A stretch of DNA of 64,000 nucleotides from Robiginitomaculum sp. (lineage in GTDB: Bacteria; Pseudomonadota; Alphaproteobacteria; Caulobacterales; Maricaulaceae), in assembly GCA_021776635.1 (NCBI GenBank), contig JAJFFN010000004.1:1-64000 (forward strand). The letters run 5' to 3'. Under the pieces are notes generated by a model. The model saw nothing but the letters and a program-made list of their open reading frames with translations. It had not been told where the DNA came from and searched no databases. Shown piece by piece: positions 8,795 to 17,111 of this stretch. Numbering within the stretch: position 1 is the stretch's first letter; each line of letters opens with the position of its first letter. Both the position numbers and the translations under genes were made by a program.

Positions 8795-10084
8795 ATGCTA
8801 TCTTTATTTGAAATTGCAGCGGTGATGTTGGTGCTATCTGCATTATTTGGCTGGGTTAATCATGCGTTTTTAAAGCTACCGCATACCATTGGTCTTTTAA
8901 TTATGGCACTGGTGGCATCATTTGTCTTGTTAGGATTAGAAATTGCCTTTCCTGCTCTTGGTCTTACCGACACCGTGCAATCAGCTATTAAACAAATAGA
9001 TTTTAACGAAACTGTCATGAACGGCATGTTGGCGTTTTTGCTGTTTGCGGGTGCCTTGCATGTTGATATGGCATTTCTAAAATCACGACGTTGGGCCATA
9101 GGCATGATGGCAACCATTGGTGTGTGTATTTCAACTGCAATAGTTGGTACCGGGTTTTATTTTGCAACGCAATTGGTTGGTCTTAACATACCTTTTATCT
9201 GGGCTTTGGTATTTGGTTCATTGATTAGCCCCACCGACCCTGTAGCCGTTCTGTCAATTTTAAAATCCGTCACTATGCCGCGCGAATTAGAAGCCAAAAT
9301 TGCAGGCGAGAGCTTGTTTAACGACGGCGTTGGCGTTGTTGTATTTACGATCATTTTAGCGATAGCACTCGGCGGTGGCCACGGTGAAAGCATGGGCGTG
9401 ATGGATGTTGTAGAATTGTTTTTGGTCGAAGCTGTCGGCGGTGCCGTTCTCGGCTTTATCGCAGGTTGGCTCGCCTACAAAGCTATGGCGATGATTGATG
9501 AGCATGCCATTGAGATATTAATTACACTCGGGATAGTAGCGGGTACATATGCTTTGGCCGGACGCATTCACATTCTCGACCATCATCTATCTGGTCCAAT
9601 CGCCGTTGTGGTCGCTGGATTATTGATCGGTAATAAAGGCGCAGAATTCGCTATGAGCGAAAAAACACGAACCTATCTGTTCGGATTTTGGGAAATGATC
9701 GACGAGATTCTTAATTCGGTTTTGTTCCTGCTTATTGGGCTAGAAATTTTGATACTCAGCGATCAGCTCAATTTAACAACGGCTTTAATCGTCATCTTTA
9801 TTTCTATTCCGCTGGTGCTATTTGGCCGGTTCGTTGCCGTATCAATCCCACTTAGATTTCTTGGCATCTTTAAAAGCTTCACCAAAGGCGCGATACCCGT
9901 TCTTACTTGGGGTGGATTACGCGGCGGCATTTCTGTTGCTTTGGCATTATCCCTACCCGAAACTGTTACTGCCAAACCAATAATATTAATCGCTACATAC
10001 GGCGTTGTAATCTTCTCAATTATTGTCCAAGGCTTAACCGTGAAAAACGTAGTGCAAAGAACAGTTGATCCAGAATTGTTATAG
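8795..10084 (+). CDS. CPA1-family Na+/H+ antiporter
   Basis: A 429-residue polytopic membrane protein (about 12 helices) of the monovalent cation:proton antiporter-1 family (NhaP-like). Characteristic motifs are LISPTDPVAVLS and ESLFNDGVGVVVF, which hold the acidic residues of the ion site, and WGGLRGGISVALALSLP in the late helices. It should exchange Na+ for protons at the inner membrane for pH and salt homeostasis. AGAGGGGA upstream is a good ribosome binding site. The M24 peptidase follows 15 bases downstream, probably in the same transcript. Confidence 0.93.
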   Translation: MLSLFEIAAVMLVLSALFGWVNHAFLKLPHTIGLLIMALVASFVLLGLEIAFPALGLTDTVQSAIKQIDFNETVMNGMLAFLLFAGALHVDMAFLKSRRWAIGMMATIGVCISTAIVGTGFYFATQLVGLNIPFIWALVFGSLISPTDPVAVLSILKSVTMPRELEAKIAGESLFNDGVGVVVFTIILAIALGGGHGESMGVMDVVELFLVEAVGGAVLGFIAGWLAYKAMAMIDEHAIEILITLGIVAGTYALAGRIHILDHHLSGPIAVVVAGLLIGNKGAEFAMSEKTRTYLFGFWEMIDEILNSVLFLLIGLEILILSDQLNLTTALIVIFISIPLVLFGRFVAVSIPLRFLGIFKSFTKGAIPVLTWGGLRGGISVALALSLPETVTAKPIILIATYGVVIFSIIVQGLTVKNVVQRTVDPELL

Positions 10085-10099
10085 GGAGTTCCTGTAAAT

Positions 10100-10924
10100 A
10101 TGATTTTCAAGACTAAAAACTTTTCGGCTAAAGAAATTAATAAGTTTCGCGAGCTGCAAACGCTCGTGTTTTCACTTCAAACAGAAATAGCGGACACGCT
10201 CGAAGTGGGCATGAGTGAAAAAGACGTCACCACAATAATGATGAAGAAATACCGCGCGGCTGGCGCCGGAAATTATTTTCACCTGCCCGTGGCTTTGTTC
10301 GGAGAGCGCACGGCTTTGCCCGGGGATTGGACAATTGCTCATTTCTTTCCCAAAAAAAGATTACTGGCGAAGGGTGACAGTGTTATTTTGGATGCAGCAC
10401 CTTTGTTTGGTGGCTATCTGGTGGATACAAGTTTCAGTTTTAGCTTTGGTAAGAATAAGGAACATGACACCATGATGCGCGACATCATCACAGAAAGAGC
10501 TTTGATATTAGACGCCGTAAATGATGGCCAGAGTTTTCAAAAAATCGCGCTGGATGTCCACGCAAGAGCTGCGGCTAATGGTTATGAAAGCGCACACGAA
10601 AAACATCCTGGCGAAGTGCTTGGTCACCGTGCCGGACTCTGGCGAATAAAAGGTACAGGGTGGAGAATGAAAGGCTTTGACGGTGCTACACTTAGCTGGT
10701 TCATCGCTAAAAATAAAATCGCAAAACTTGGTCTAAAGACCCTAAATCCGCTGTGGGGGCCGAGCGACACGAGCAACCACAAACCAACTGACGGCCTCTG
10801 GCTAGTTGAACCCCATTACGGCAAAGACGGTGTCGGCGCCAAATGGGAAGAGATACTCATCATTAATAACGGCAAGGCAGAATGGCTACAAGATAATCCG
10901 CCTCATGTAGAGCGTTGGGCATGA
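10100..10924 (+). CDS. M24-family metallopeptidase (Xaa-Pro aminopeptidase-like)
   Basis: A 274-residue protein with the M24 pita-bread fold: a conserved AILDAAP-like segment (SVILDAAPLFGGYLVDTS) supplies two aspartates of the metal site and histidines occur at the expected later positions. It is shorter than classical PepP because it lacks the N-terminal creatinase domain. The C-terminal part (LWLVEPHYGKDGVGAKWEEILI) keeps the acidic residues typical of the last metal ligands. Substrate is unknown. It lies 15 bases after the antiporter gene. Confidence 0.8.
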   Translation: MIFKTKNFSAKEINKFRELQTLVFSLQTEIADTLEVGMSEKDVTTIMMKKYRAAGAGNYFHLPVALFGERTALPGDWTIAHFFPKKRLLAKGDSVILDAAPLFGGYLVDTSFSFSFGKNKEHDTMMRDIITERALILDAVNDGQSFQKIALDVHARAAANGYESAHEKHPGEVLGHRAGLWRIKGTGWRMKGFDGATLSWFIAKNKIAKLGLKTLNPLWGPSDTSNHKPTDGLWLVEPHYGKDGVGAKWEEILIINNGKAEWLQDNPPHVERWA

Positions 10925-10930
10925 TAATTA

Positions 10931-11296
10931 TTAAGTTGATTTTCGACTTACCAACATGACTAAAATCAAAGCAATTACTGCGGGCAAAGCTTGGGTGTAA
11001 AATATAGATGCTTTGGCTGTAAACCCGCCGTAAATCCCCGCGACAACAACGCAACCCAGAAAAAACATTTTCACATTGGTCTGTTTAGACAAAAGTCCCC
11101 AAATAAGCCCGGTAGCCAAGAACCCATTATAAAGCCCTTGGTTGGCGGCTAGCGGGGCAGAAGCTTCTGCGAATTCCGGTGTTAAACCAAAAATCTTTTG
11201 CCCCACGGGATGGTTCCAATAAAACATCTCCAAAACCATAAAGCCGTAATGGCTAATGGCGACAAAAACTGTCATTATAAGTGCAATAATTTTCAT
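10931..11296 (-). CDS. DUF1304 family integral membrane protein
   Basis: A 121-residue protein with four predicted membrane helices matching the DUF1304 (COG3759) family: N-terminal ISHYGFMVLEMFYW followed by an NQGLYNGFLATGLIWG loop. No biochemical function is established. A strong ribosome binding site (AAGGAG) precedes the start. It sits downstream of pyruvate kinase on the same strand, 23 bases away, and converges with the M24 gene. Confidence 0.87.
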   Translation of the reverse strand: MKIIALIMTVFVAISHYGFMVLEMFYWNHPVGQKIFGLTPEFAEASAPLAANQGLYNGFLATGLIWGLLSKQTNVKMFFLGCVVVAGIYGGFTAKASIFYTQALPAVIALILVMLVSRKST

Positions 11297-11319
11297 AATA
11301 ATCTCCTTGGGTTTTGATT

Positions 11320-12732
11320 CTAGTCAATCGTAGCAATTTTTAGTGTATCGGTTGTACTTGGTCTCCCAAAAGGAATGCCTGCAGTTATAATAATTTTATC
11401 GCCTTTTTCTGCATCTGCCTGTTTTTTCGCAATTTCCTGCGTGACGATTATCATTTCATCAAAACTTTCAGGGTCAGCCATCACAACGGCCCTTACCCCC
11501 CAAGTCAGCGCCATGCGAGATGCTACAGATTTGTCGGGTGTCAGACCGAGAATACGGCACGGTGGGCGCTCCCGAGCAATTCGCCTAACCGTAGAACCCG
11601 TTCTTGTATAGCCAAGAACGGCTTTGCAATTTAACACTTCAGCCATTCCGCGCACGGACTGACTGATGGCATCATTGATTGTAGCTTGTGGCCGCAAGGT
11701 TGAACGGGTGTAGTAATCTGGATAGCTTGGATCGTTTTCAGCAGCATTGATGATACGGTCCATAATTGCAACCGCAGTCGCAGGATGGCGACCAACTGCT
11801 GTTTCTGCTGATAACATTACGGCGTCGGCGCCTTGGTAGATTGCTGTTGCAACATCAGAAGCTTCTGCACGGGTCGGTGTTGGTGCGTCAATCATGCTTT
11901 CCAACATATGGGTTGCAACAATAACGGGTTTTCCAAGTGCGCGTGCAACAGTAATAATTTTGCGCTGAACGACGGGGACTTGTTCGAGTGGAAGCTCGAC
12001 GCCTAAATCTCCTCGGGCCACCATGACTGCATCTGTACATTTTAAAATGGCTTCAATATCATCAACGGCTGACGGTTTTTCGATTTTAACAATCAAGTTG
12101 GCTTGATCGCCAATAATAGCTTTGGCATCAATGACGTCTTGTACTTTTTGTACAAATGACAACGCAATAAAATCTACCTTTTGTGCCAAGGCAAATTCCA
12201 TATCCACTTTATCTTTTTCGGTCATTGCCGACATAGGCAAAACTGTTCCTATAACATTGACACCTTTTTTATCGCCAAGAACGCCCGGCACATCAACACG
12301 TGCCAGCAAATATGATTTGGTTTTTTTCGTGATGGTGACCATAAGTTTACCATCATCAAATTTAAGAACATCATCAACGACAAGCGCTTGAATAAGTTCA
12401 GGATGTGGCAAACATATCAGCGCATCATTCGCAGAATGATTTCCGATTTCCAATCTAATTTCTTGACCGTATTGCAGTGTCATTTTACCATTAGTAAATG
12501 TCCCGACACGGATTTTCGGGCCTTGCATATCAGCAACAATGGCTATGGAATTGCCGCTTTTTGTTTCTATATCTCTAATATATTTGATCGAGCGGGCATG
12601 ATCTTCGTGTGAACCGTGAGAAAAATTCAGGCGAAACGCGTCAACGCCAGCAATATGCAATAAATTTAAAGTTTCCGGTGCAGAGCTAGCTGGCCCAACA
12701 GTTGCAAGTATCTTGGCAGAGCGTTTTCGCAT
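11320..12732 (-). CDS. pyk: Pyruvate kinase
   Basis: A 470-residue pyruvate kinase converting phosphoenolpyruvate and ADP to pyruvate and ATP, the last step of glycolysis. Visible features: N-terminal RSAKILATVGPASS, the DAFRLNFSHG segment, the active-site signature with catalytic lysine in NLIVKIEKPSAVDD, MVARGDLGVELP, and ATHMLESMIDAPTPTRAE. The C-terminal regulatory domain is intact, ending in ITAGIPFGRPSTTDTLKI. Probably cotranscribed with the downstream DUF1304 gene. Confidence 0.97.
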   Translation of the reverse strand: MRKRSAKILATVGPASSAPETLNLLHIAGVDAFRLNFSHGSHEDHARSIKYIRDIETKSGNSIAIVADMQGPKIRVGTFTNGKMTLQYGQEIRLEIGNHSANDALICLPHPELIQALVVDDVLKFDDGKLMVTITKKTKSYLLARVDVPGVLGDKKGVNVIGTVLPMSAMTEKDKVDMEFALAQKVDFIALSFVQKVQDVIDAKAIIGDQANLIVKIEKPSAVDDIEAILKCTDAVMVARGDLGVELPLEQVPVVQRKIITVARALGKPVIVATHMLESMIDAPTPTRAEASDVATAIYQGADAVMLSAETAVGRHPATAVAIMDRIINAAENDPSYPDYYTRSTLRPQATINDAISQSVRGMAEVLNCKAVLGYTRTGSTVRRIARERPPCRILGLTPDKSVASRMALTWGVRAVVMADPESFDEMIIVTQEIAKKQADAEKGDKIIITAGIPFGRPSTTDTLKIATID

Positions 12733-12780
12733 GATATGTCCCTTTTAACCCTCAGTGAGGCTTAAACCCATACCAGTCTC

Positions 12781-13653
12781 TTACTCCGTACACCTTCCTC
12801 TCGGCAAGAGGATATCATCACCTGCGCGAATATAAAATTCAGCATTTATAGTATTTAAATTCTGAATTTCAGCGACCGAACTACATGTCGTTTTGGCAAG
12901 TGAGTAAAGCGTATCACCCGGCTTAACCTTATGTTGAATGACAATGGCAGAAACAGGGACTGTATATGTTTTTGGCCCTTGCAATTGCTTTGTTTCCGGT
13001 TGAATTTGTTGCGGGTGTATTGGCTGGATTTGTGCCAATTGCGGCTTTACTTGTTGTGGTGCTGCCACTGGCGGCGCTATGCCATTAACGGCATAATATC
13101 CTGGCGTACCGTTTTCACCAGCACTCGTCGTATTTTCCTGGACACCAGAAGTAGAAGCAGGTGCATGATAAGTTACAGCTTGCGGTGCAGGTTGGTTGAT
13201 AGGCGCAGAACGGCGAACAACTACAGGTTCGCGGTCACAAGTAATTGTCTTATCGGCAATCCCGAAACCTGCTGCGCCGCCAATAGCCGCGCCTGCCACA
13301 GTGCCCAATGTTTTATTATCTCCAGCAATTTTACGACCGGCTATTGCTCCGACTACGCCGCCAGCTGTCGTGCCTATAATTTTTCGGTTGCTCTCCTTGG
13401 AAATGCATTCCAAGTAATTTGCGGAACGTGTTTGCGGTTGCGCATAACCTGTAGAAGCCCCTTGCTGAGCATATGTTACAGGCGCCGGCGCTTGTGTTTC
13501 GTAACCGGCTTGCTGTACCACTACTTCATTCCCATTGGGATTGCTACCTTTGTACTTTGTCGTTTGCTGATAATTCGGGTTGAGGGCTGCCGTTGAGCAT
13601 CCTGCCAAAATCAGAACTGTTGTTGCCGTAAAAGCATAATTGAATACACGCAT
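12781..13653 (-). CDS. LysM lipoprotein with glycine-zipper segment
   Basis: A 290-residue lipoprotein: signal peptide with lipobox LAGC (Cys at about 19), a Gln/Pro/Ala-rich linker, a glycine-zipper region about 92-135 (GTTAGGVVGAIAG repeated as GTVAGAAIGGAAG), a second Gln/Pro-rich linker, and a C-terminal LysM domain (about 240-288; VKPGDTLYSLAKTT) ending in a Cys. LysM binds peptidoglycan, so the protein probably links the envelope to the cell wall; glycine zippers suggest membrane insertion or oligomerisation. GGAGG precedes the start. Confidence 0.85.
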   Translation of the reverse strand: MRVFNYAFTATTVLILAGCSTAALNPNYQQTTKYKGSNPNGNEVVVQQAGYETQAPAPVTYAQQGASTGYAQPQTRSANYLECISKESNRKIIGTTAGGVVGAIAGRKIAGDNKTLGTVAGAAIGGAAGFGIADKTITCDREPVVVRRSAPINQPAPQAVTYHAPASTSGVQENTTSAGENGTPGYYAVNGIAPPVAAPQQVKPQLAQIQPIHPQQIQPETKQLQGPKTYTVPVSAIVIQHKVKPGDTLYSLAKTTCSSVAEIQNLNTINAEFYIRAGDDILLPRGRCTE

Positions 13654-13730
13654 AATAACCTCCGCCGATCACAAAATGATCGAATAATGAAACTTAGTGC
13701 TCATTGTGCAAAAATATGGCTAATAATGTC

Positions 13731-14663
13731 TTAAGATGATGGCAATCCAGGTGTGCCGGCTTGGTCAGGGTTTTTTTCGATATAGGCCCTTTTGATTTGT
13801 GCGACTTTTTCGCGCGAGCCGTCGTGTGAATATCCAGGGGCTGCAAACAGATAATTAAAGCGTTGCCTCATTGTTAAACCCCCTGCAAAAACGTCTTTTC
13901 CTATGGCAAAAAACTCGGCAAAGGCGACTTTGAACGGGTTATATGTTGTCAAAGGTTTGACAATGCCGTAATCGACTTTCTCCTCCACCATTTCAGGTAC
14001 AAATGTGCCAAACATTCGGTCCCAAATAATGAAAATGCCGGCATAATTACAGTCAAGATAGCGAGCATTGCGACCATGATGTACCCGGTGATGGGACGGC
14101 GTATTCATAACGGCTTCGAACCAGCGCGGCAGTTTATCTATTGTTTCTGTGTGAAACCAGAATTGGTAAATTAAATTGATAGCCATGACAAAAACAATAA
14201 TCCCCGGATGGATTCCAAACAGTACCAAAGGAACTTTAAAGAAAACCGTACCTGATATACCGTTGGTCCATTGCTGGCGCAAAGCAGTGGTCAAATTAAA
14301 ATGCTCCGATGAATGATGAACGACATGTGTCGCCCAAAACCACCTCGATTTGTGATAGGCAACGTGAATCCAGTAATAAACGAAATCCGTTAAGACCAGT
14401 GCAATCAGAATGAGCCATATTGAACTGCCAAGGTCAAAGAAACGAAATTGCCAAAACCAAAACAATGTTCCGACCATTAGCACTTTCAAGAGAGCATCGC
14501 TAATGCTCGACCCAACACCCATAATCAAAGACGTACGGGCGTCTTTGGCAGTATATGCATTTTTAAAGGGATGAAATTTAAGCCATAGCAATTCTACCCC
14601 GATACCAGCAATAAAAAACGGAATTGCCCATAAGAGCAAATCTGGATATTGAGGATCAGTCAT
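13731..14663 (-). CDS. Sterol desaturase / fatty acid hydroxylase superfamily protein
   Basis: A 310-residue integral membrane di-iron protein of the sterol desaturase family. The histidine clusters are present: HVAYH, HVVHHSSEH and HHRVHHGRN, expected to bind the two irons. Several hydrophobic helices surround them. Bacterial members hydroxylate or desaturate lipids, carotenoids or hopanoid-like substrates; the substrate is not identifiable here. It stands alone, with an inverted repeat (14711-14732) in its upstream region. Confidence 0.88.
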   Translation of the reverse strand: MTDPQYPDLLLWAIPFFIAGIGVELLWLKFHPFKNAYTAKDARTSLIMGVGSSISDALLKVLMVGTLFWFWQFRFFDLGSSIWLILIALVLTDFVYYWIHVAYHKSRWFWATHVVHHSSEHFNLTTALRQQWTNGISGTVFFKVPLVLFGIHPGIIVFVMAINLIYQFWFHTETIDKLPRWFEAVMNTPSHHRVHHGRNARYLDCNYAGIFIIWDRMFGTFVPEMVEEKVDYGIVKPLTTYNPFKVAFAEFFAIGKDVFAGGLTMRQRFNYLFAAPGYSHDGSREKVAQIKRAYIEKNPDQAGTPGLPSS

Positions 14664-14710
14664 AAATTTCTCATCTAAAATCGTTCCTTTTATGACATAG
14701 CAAAAGTTTA

Positions 14711-14732
14711 GTGCAAGTGGTCATATTTGCAC
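14711..14732. repeat. Inverted repeat GTGCAA-N10-TTGCAC
   Basis: A perfect 6-base dyad with a 10-base spacer lies about 50 bases upstream of the sterol desaturase start. It could be an operator. GTGCAAATAT, the complement of its right half, recurs near 15338 in the same orphan region. Confidence 0.35.
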
Positions 14733-14934
14733 ACATTGAGCCTAAATTAGCGATTGATTTGAGAATTCTATGCTTTTTATTGTCAATCTCATGAGATTTA
14801 CAAAGTATTTTCCCAAAGCTTTCGTAACAACGCGGCTAAAATGTGTTGGGTTCGCCGTATTATTACCTTTGTTACGTCATACATCTTACATGTTCCTTAG
14901 CCATACAGAATGCTCACACTTGATGGAGTTTATT

Positions 14935-15018
14935 ATGCGATATTTAGCTTTTGAAAAATTTGTCGGGGTCACTGCTTTGGCACTTGGGTTGATAATGCTG
15001 GCCGGAATATATGTCTAA
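14935..15018 (+). CDS. Possible single-helix small membrane protein
   Basis: A 27-residue frame starting at the ATG at 14935, composed of a short charged head (MRYLAFEKFVG) and one hydrophobic helix. Its stop overlaps the ATG of the next frame by eight bases, which hints at translational coupling. Upstream in-frame starts exist at 14926 and 14770 but look like non-coding sequence. No family is recognised and the call is weak. Confidence 0.2.
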   Translation: MRYLAFEKFVGVTALALGLIMLAGIYV

Positions 15019-15322
15019 ACCTTATATAGGTGAGAACAATATCGGCATAAAAGGCGCACTCAAGCACTTAAAAACGGGTGATATATTTAATATACAGTCC
15101 GGTAAGAATACCTGCAAAAGCTTTACCGTTTTGGGGGCAGACATAATCCATAAAGATCAACCCCATATAATGGGTGCGGATAAAAACATCTCCCCCAACA
15201 TTTTTACGCTTACAAGTAATTATCCCTTTTACTCTTCTGACCATCAGGGCGGCAATACGCCTTTGCGGTATGTGATTTACGCCGAGCTTATGCAAAAATT
15301 GCCTAGAAAATGCGCTCGATAG
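15011..15322 (+). CDS. Hypothetical protein, unrecognised
   Basis: A 103-residue frame with balanced, soluble-protein-like composition and no signal peptide, membrane helix or known motif. It starts eight bases inside the preceding tiny frame. Two Cys residues (about 36 and 101) are present. It sits in an otherwise empty stretch between the sterol desaturase and the TonB-like gene. I cannot assign a function, and it may not be translated. Confidence 0.3.
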   Translation: MSKPYIGENNIGIKGALKHLKTGDIFNIQSGKNTCKSFTVLGADIIHKDQPHIMGADKNISPNIFTLTSNYPFYSSDHQGGNTPLRYVIYAELMQKLPRKCAR

Positions 15323-15383
15323 CATTACCTAAAATTAAGTGCAAATATTGCCCACGAATCGCTAAATCTGTGCGAAATTCAAC

Positions 15384-15402
15384 CTTTAGGGGATGAGCCC
15401 CT
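15384..15402. repeat. Perfect hairpin upstream of the TonB-like gene
   Basis: TTAGGGG, a five-base loop ATGAG, and CCCCTAA form a perfect seven-base-pair stem about 55 bases before the GTG start of the E/P-rich gene. No T-run follows, so it may be an operator or leader structure rather than a terminator. Confidence 0.35.
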
Positions 15403-15454
15403 AAGAATTTCAATAATGCGGGTCATTGGACGCGCACATATTTAGCGAGCTTGT

Positions 15455-17029
15455 GTGTACGTTTCGGATAAATTTTCACCCTATCTTGATCCGGATCCTA
15501 TTGCTGATTTCCTAGAAGATGCAGGCCAGCGCGGCATCATAACCAGCCTGCTCGCTTTTTTTGTGCATGTAATATTATTTTTCGTGTTACAAACCAGATT
15601 AGACATTCCCCATGTCCCTGATGAACCAGAACCGATCATTGTCGAGATCATTAGTTTTGAGCCAGAAGCCGAACCCGAACCGGAAATAGAGCCAGAAATC
15701 CAACCAGAGCCGGAACCAATAACACGTGCCGCCGTACCGCCGCCAACCCAAGCACCCGTATCAAAACCAAAACCTGAACCTAAGCCTAAACATGAGCCTA
15801 AACCTGAGCCGGAGCCGGAGCCTAAACCAGAGCCAGTAGTCGTTCCGCCAATGCCTAAAATCATAGAATCTACGAACCCCGAAACAAATACGGAAACAGA
15901 AACCACTGCGGAACAACAGCCAGAAGTGCAAACTGAGCCGGTTTTAGATATATTTGACCCAGAATTGGTGTCCCAAATCGAGCCTGAACTTGCACCTGAA
16001 CCTGTTCTCGATATCCCAGATACTGTTATTGAGCCTGTTATAGAGCCCGTTGAACCTATAGCGCCAATATTTGACGCGGACATATTAGATTCCGACATTG
16101 AACCAGAGGACCTGCCGGAAATTAATGAAATTCTTGAATTGGCTCCGAACCCCGTCATCACCGAAGAACCGGTATCGGGTGTAGAAAAACCTGAGCTCGA
16201 ACCTGAGCCGGAACTATTGCCGCCACCGGCCCCTTTATATCAGCAAGACATACTTGAAACGCCCCTTAAACAAATTGAGGCACAGAGTGAGCCAGAGATT
16301 TTAGAGATACCAGATATTGAAATTGCTGCCATCCCACCAACTATTCTCGCATCCCCGGACGCGCCAACCACACAGGCCGAAATCGACAATTCCATTCCGC
16401 AAGAACAAGCCAGCACGCCGCTTGATTTTATCTTAAAAGGTCGTGACAATCCCGGTTCGTCTGCTGGCAATCCAACGAACCCAAATGTGCCTTTTGGAAA
16501 TAACAATCCGAATGCGCCCACCTTCCAAGGCTCTACACCGCGCACCGCGCCGGGGTCAAATGGTTGGCAAGTCGGCGGCACTTGGCCGTCGGACGGTTTG
16601 CCAGGCGGCGCAGGCATTATCCGAGATATAGATTGTAGAGCTGAAAAACGTGACCATGAAGATTGCCCAGAATATGTGAGGGGCAATACTGGGCGAGCTT
16701 CAGACGGCTTTGAGGCCTTTGGCCCGCATACTCCACTGGGTACGAGCACAGTTAAAAGATCGCGCGGAATGGCTCCCAATTTAGCAATAACACCTAGTAT
16801 TGGTGATCCGGGCTCCCCGAGTACTGGCGTGTTACAAGATGCGAACGGTTTTAACGGACAGTTTTTAGGCGATGATGTTGGGCCGCGCGACCAAGGCCGC
16901 CGTATCCGCGATGTCTTTTCCCCGCCAGACGCTGCCCCGTGGACGACGCAACCCGAGCTTTTGCCTGAACCAGAAGAAAAAGAAGAAGAAGACACGGACG
17001 CATTGATTATTTTAAAGAAACCGGAATAA
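15455..17029 (+). CDS. E/P-rich TonB-like membrane-anchored protein
   Basis: A 524-residue protein starting with GTG. A short cytosolic head is followed by one membrane helix at about 28-46, then a long Pro/Glu-rich spacer (about 56-320) with PEPEPE- and PKPEPKP-type repeats, as in TonB proteins that span the periplasm. The C-terminal part (about 330-524) is Gly/Asn/Pro-rich with a conserved-looking block around IRDIDCRAEKRDHEDCPEYV that has two Cys residues. I see no canonical TonB C-terminal domain and no exbB/exbD nearby. It may be a TonB-like energy transducer variant or a periplasm-spanning structural protein. Confidence 0.6.
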   Translation: MYVSDKFSPYLDPDPIADFLEDAGQRGIITSLLAFFVHVILFFVLQTRLDIPHVPDEPEPIIVEIISFEPEAEPEPEIEPEIQPEPEPITRAAVPPPTQAPVSKPKPEPKPKHEPKPEPEPEPKPEPVVVPPMPKIIESTNPETNTETETTAEQQPEVQTEPVLDIFDPELVSQIEPELAPEPVLDIPDTVIEPVIEPVEPIAPIFDADILDSDIEPEDLPEINEILELAPNPVITEEPVSGVEKPELEPEPELLPPPAPLYQQDILETPLKQIEAQSEPEILEIPDIEIAAIPPTILASPDAPTTQAEIDNSIPQEQASTPLDFILKGRDNPGSSAGNPTNPNVPFGNNNPNAPTFQGSTPRTAPGSNGWQVGGTWPSDGLPGGAGIIRDIDCRAEKRDHEDCPEYVRGNTGRASDGFEAFGPHTPLGTSTVKRSRGMAPNLAITPSIGDPGSPSTGVLQDANGFNGQFLGDDVGPRDQGRRIRDVFSPPDAAPWTTQPELLPEPEEKEEEDTDALIILKKPE

Positions 17030-17111
17030 CACGCGTTCAATTTATAGTGAATTGCAAAGGAGGAGGAGTAATTTTCCTACCTATGTTGGTAAAATATGAT
17101 ACGAGGTGAAT

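Noticed and set aside
12931..13596. 221-codon plus-strand frame opposite the LysM lipoprotein
   Set aside because: Cys/Arg-rich composition with no family features; the minus-strand gene has a signal peptide and LysM domain.
15481..17040. Long minus-strand frames of 226 and 266 codons opposite the E/P-rich gene
   Set aside because: Ser/Gly-rich shadow of the Pro/Glu repeats on the other strand; no ribosome binding site or motif.
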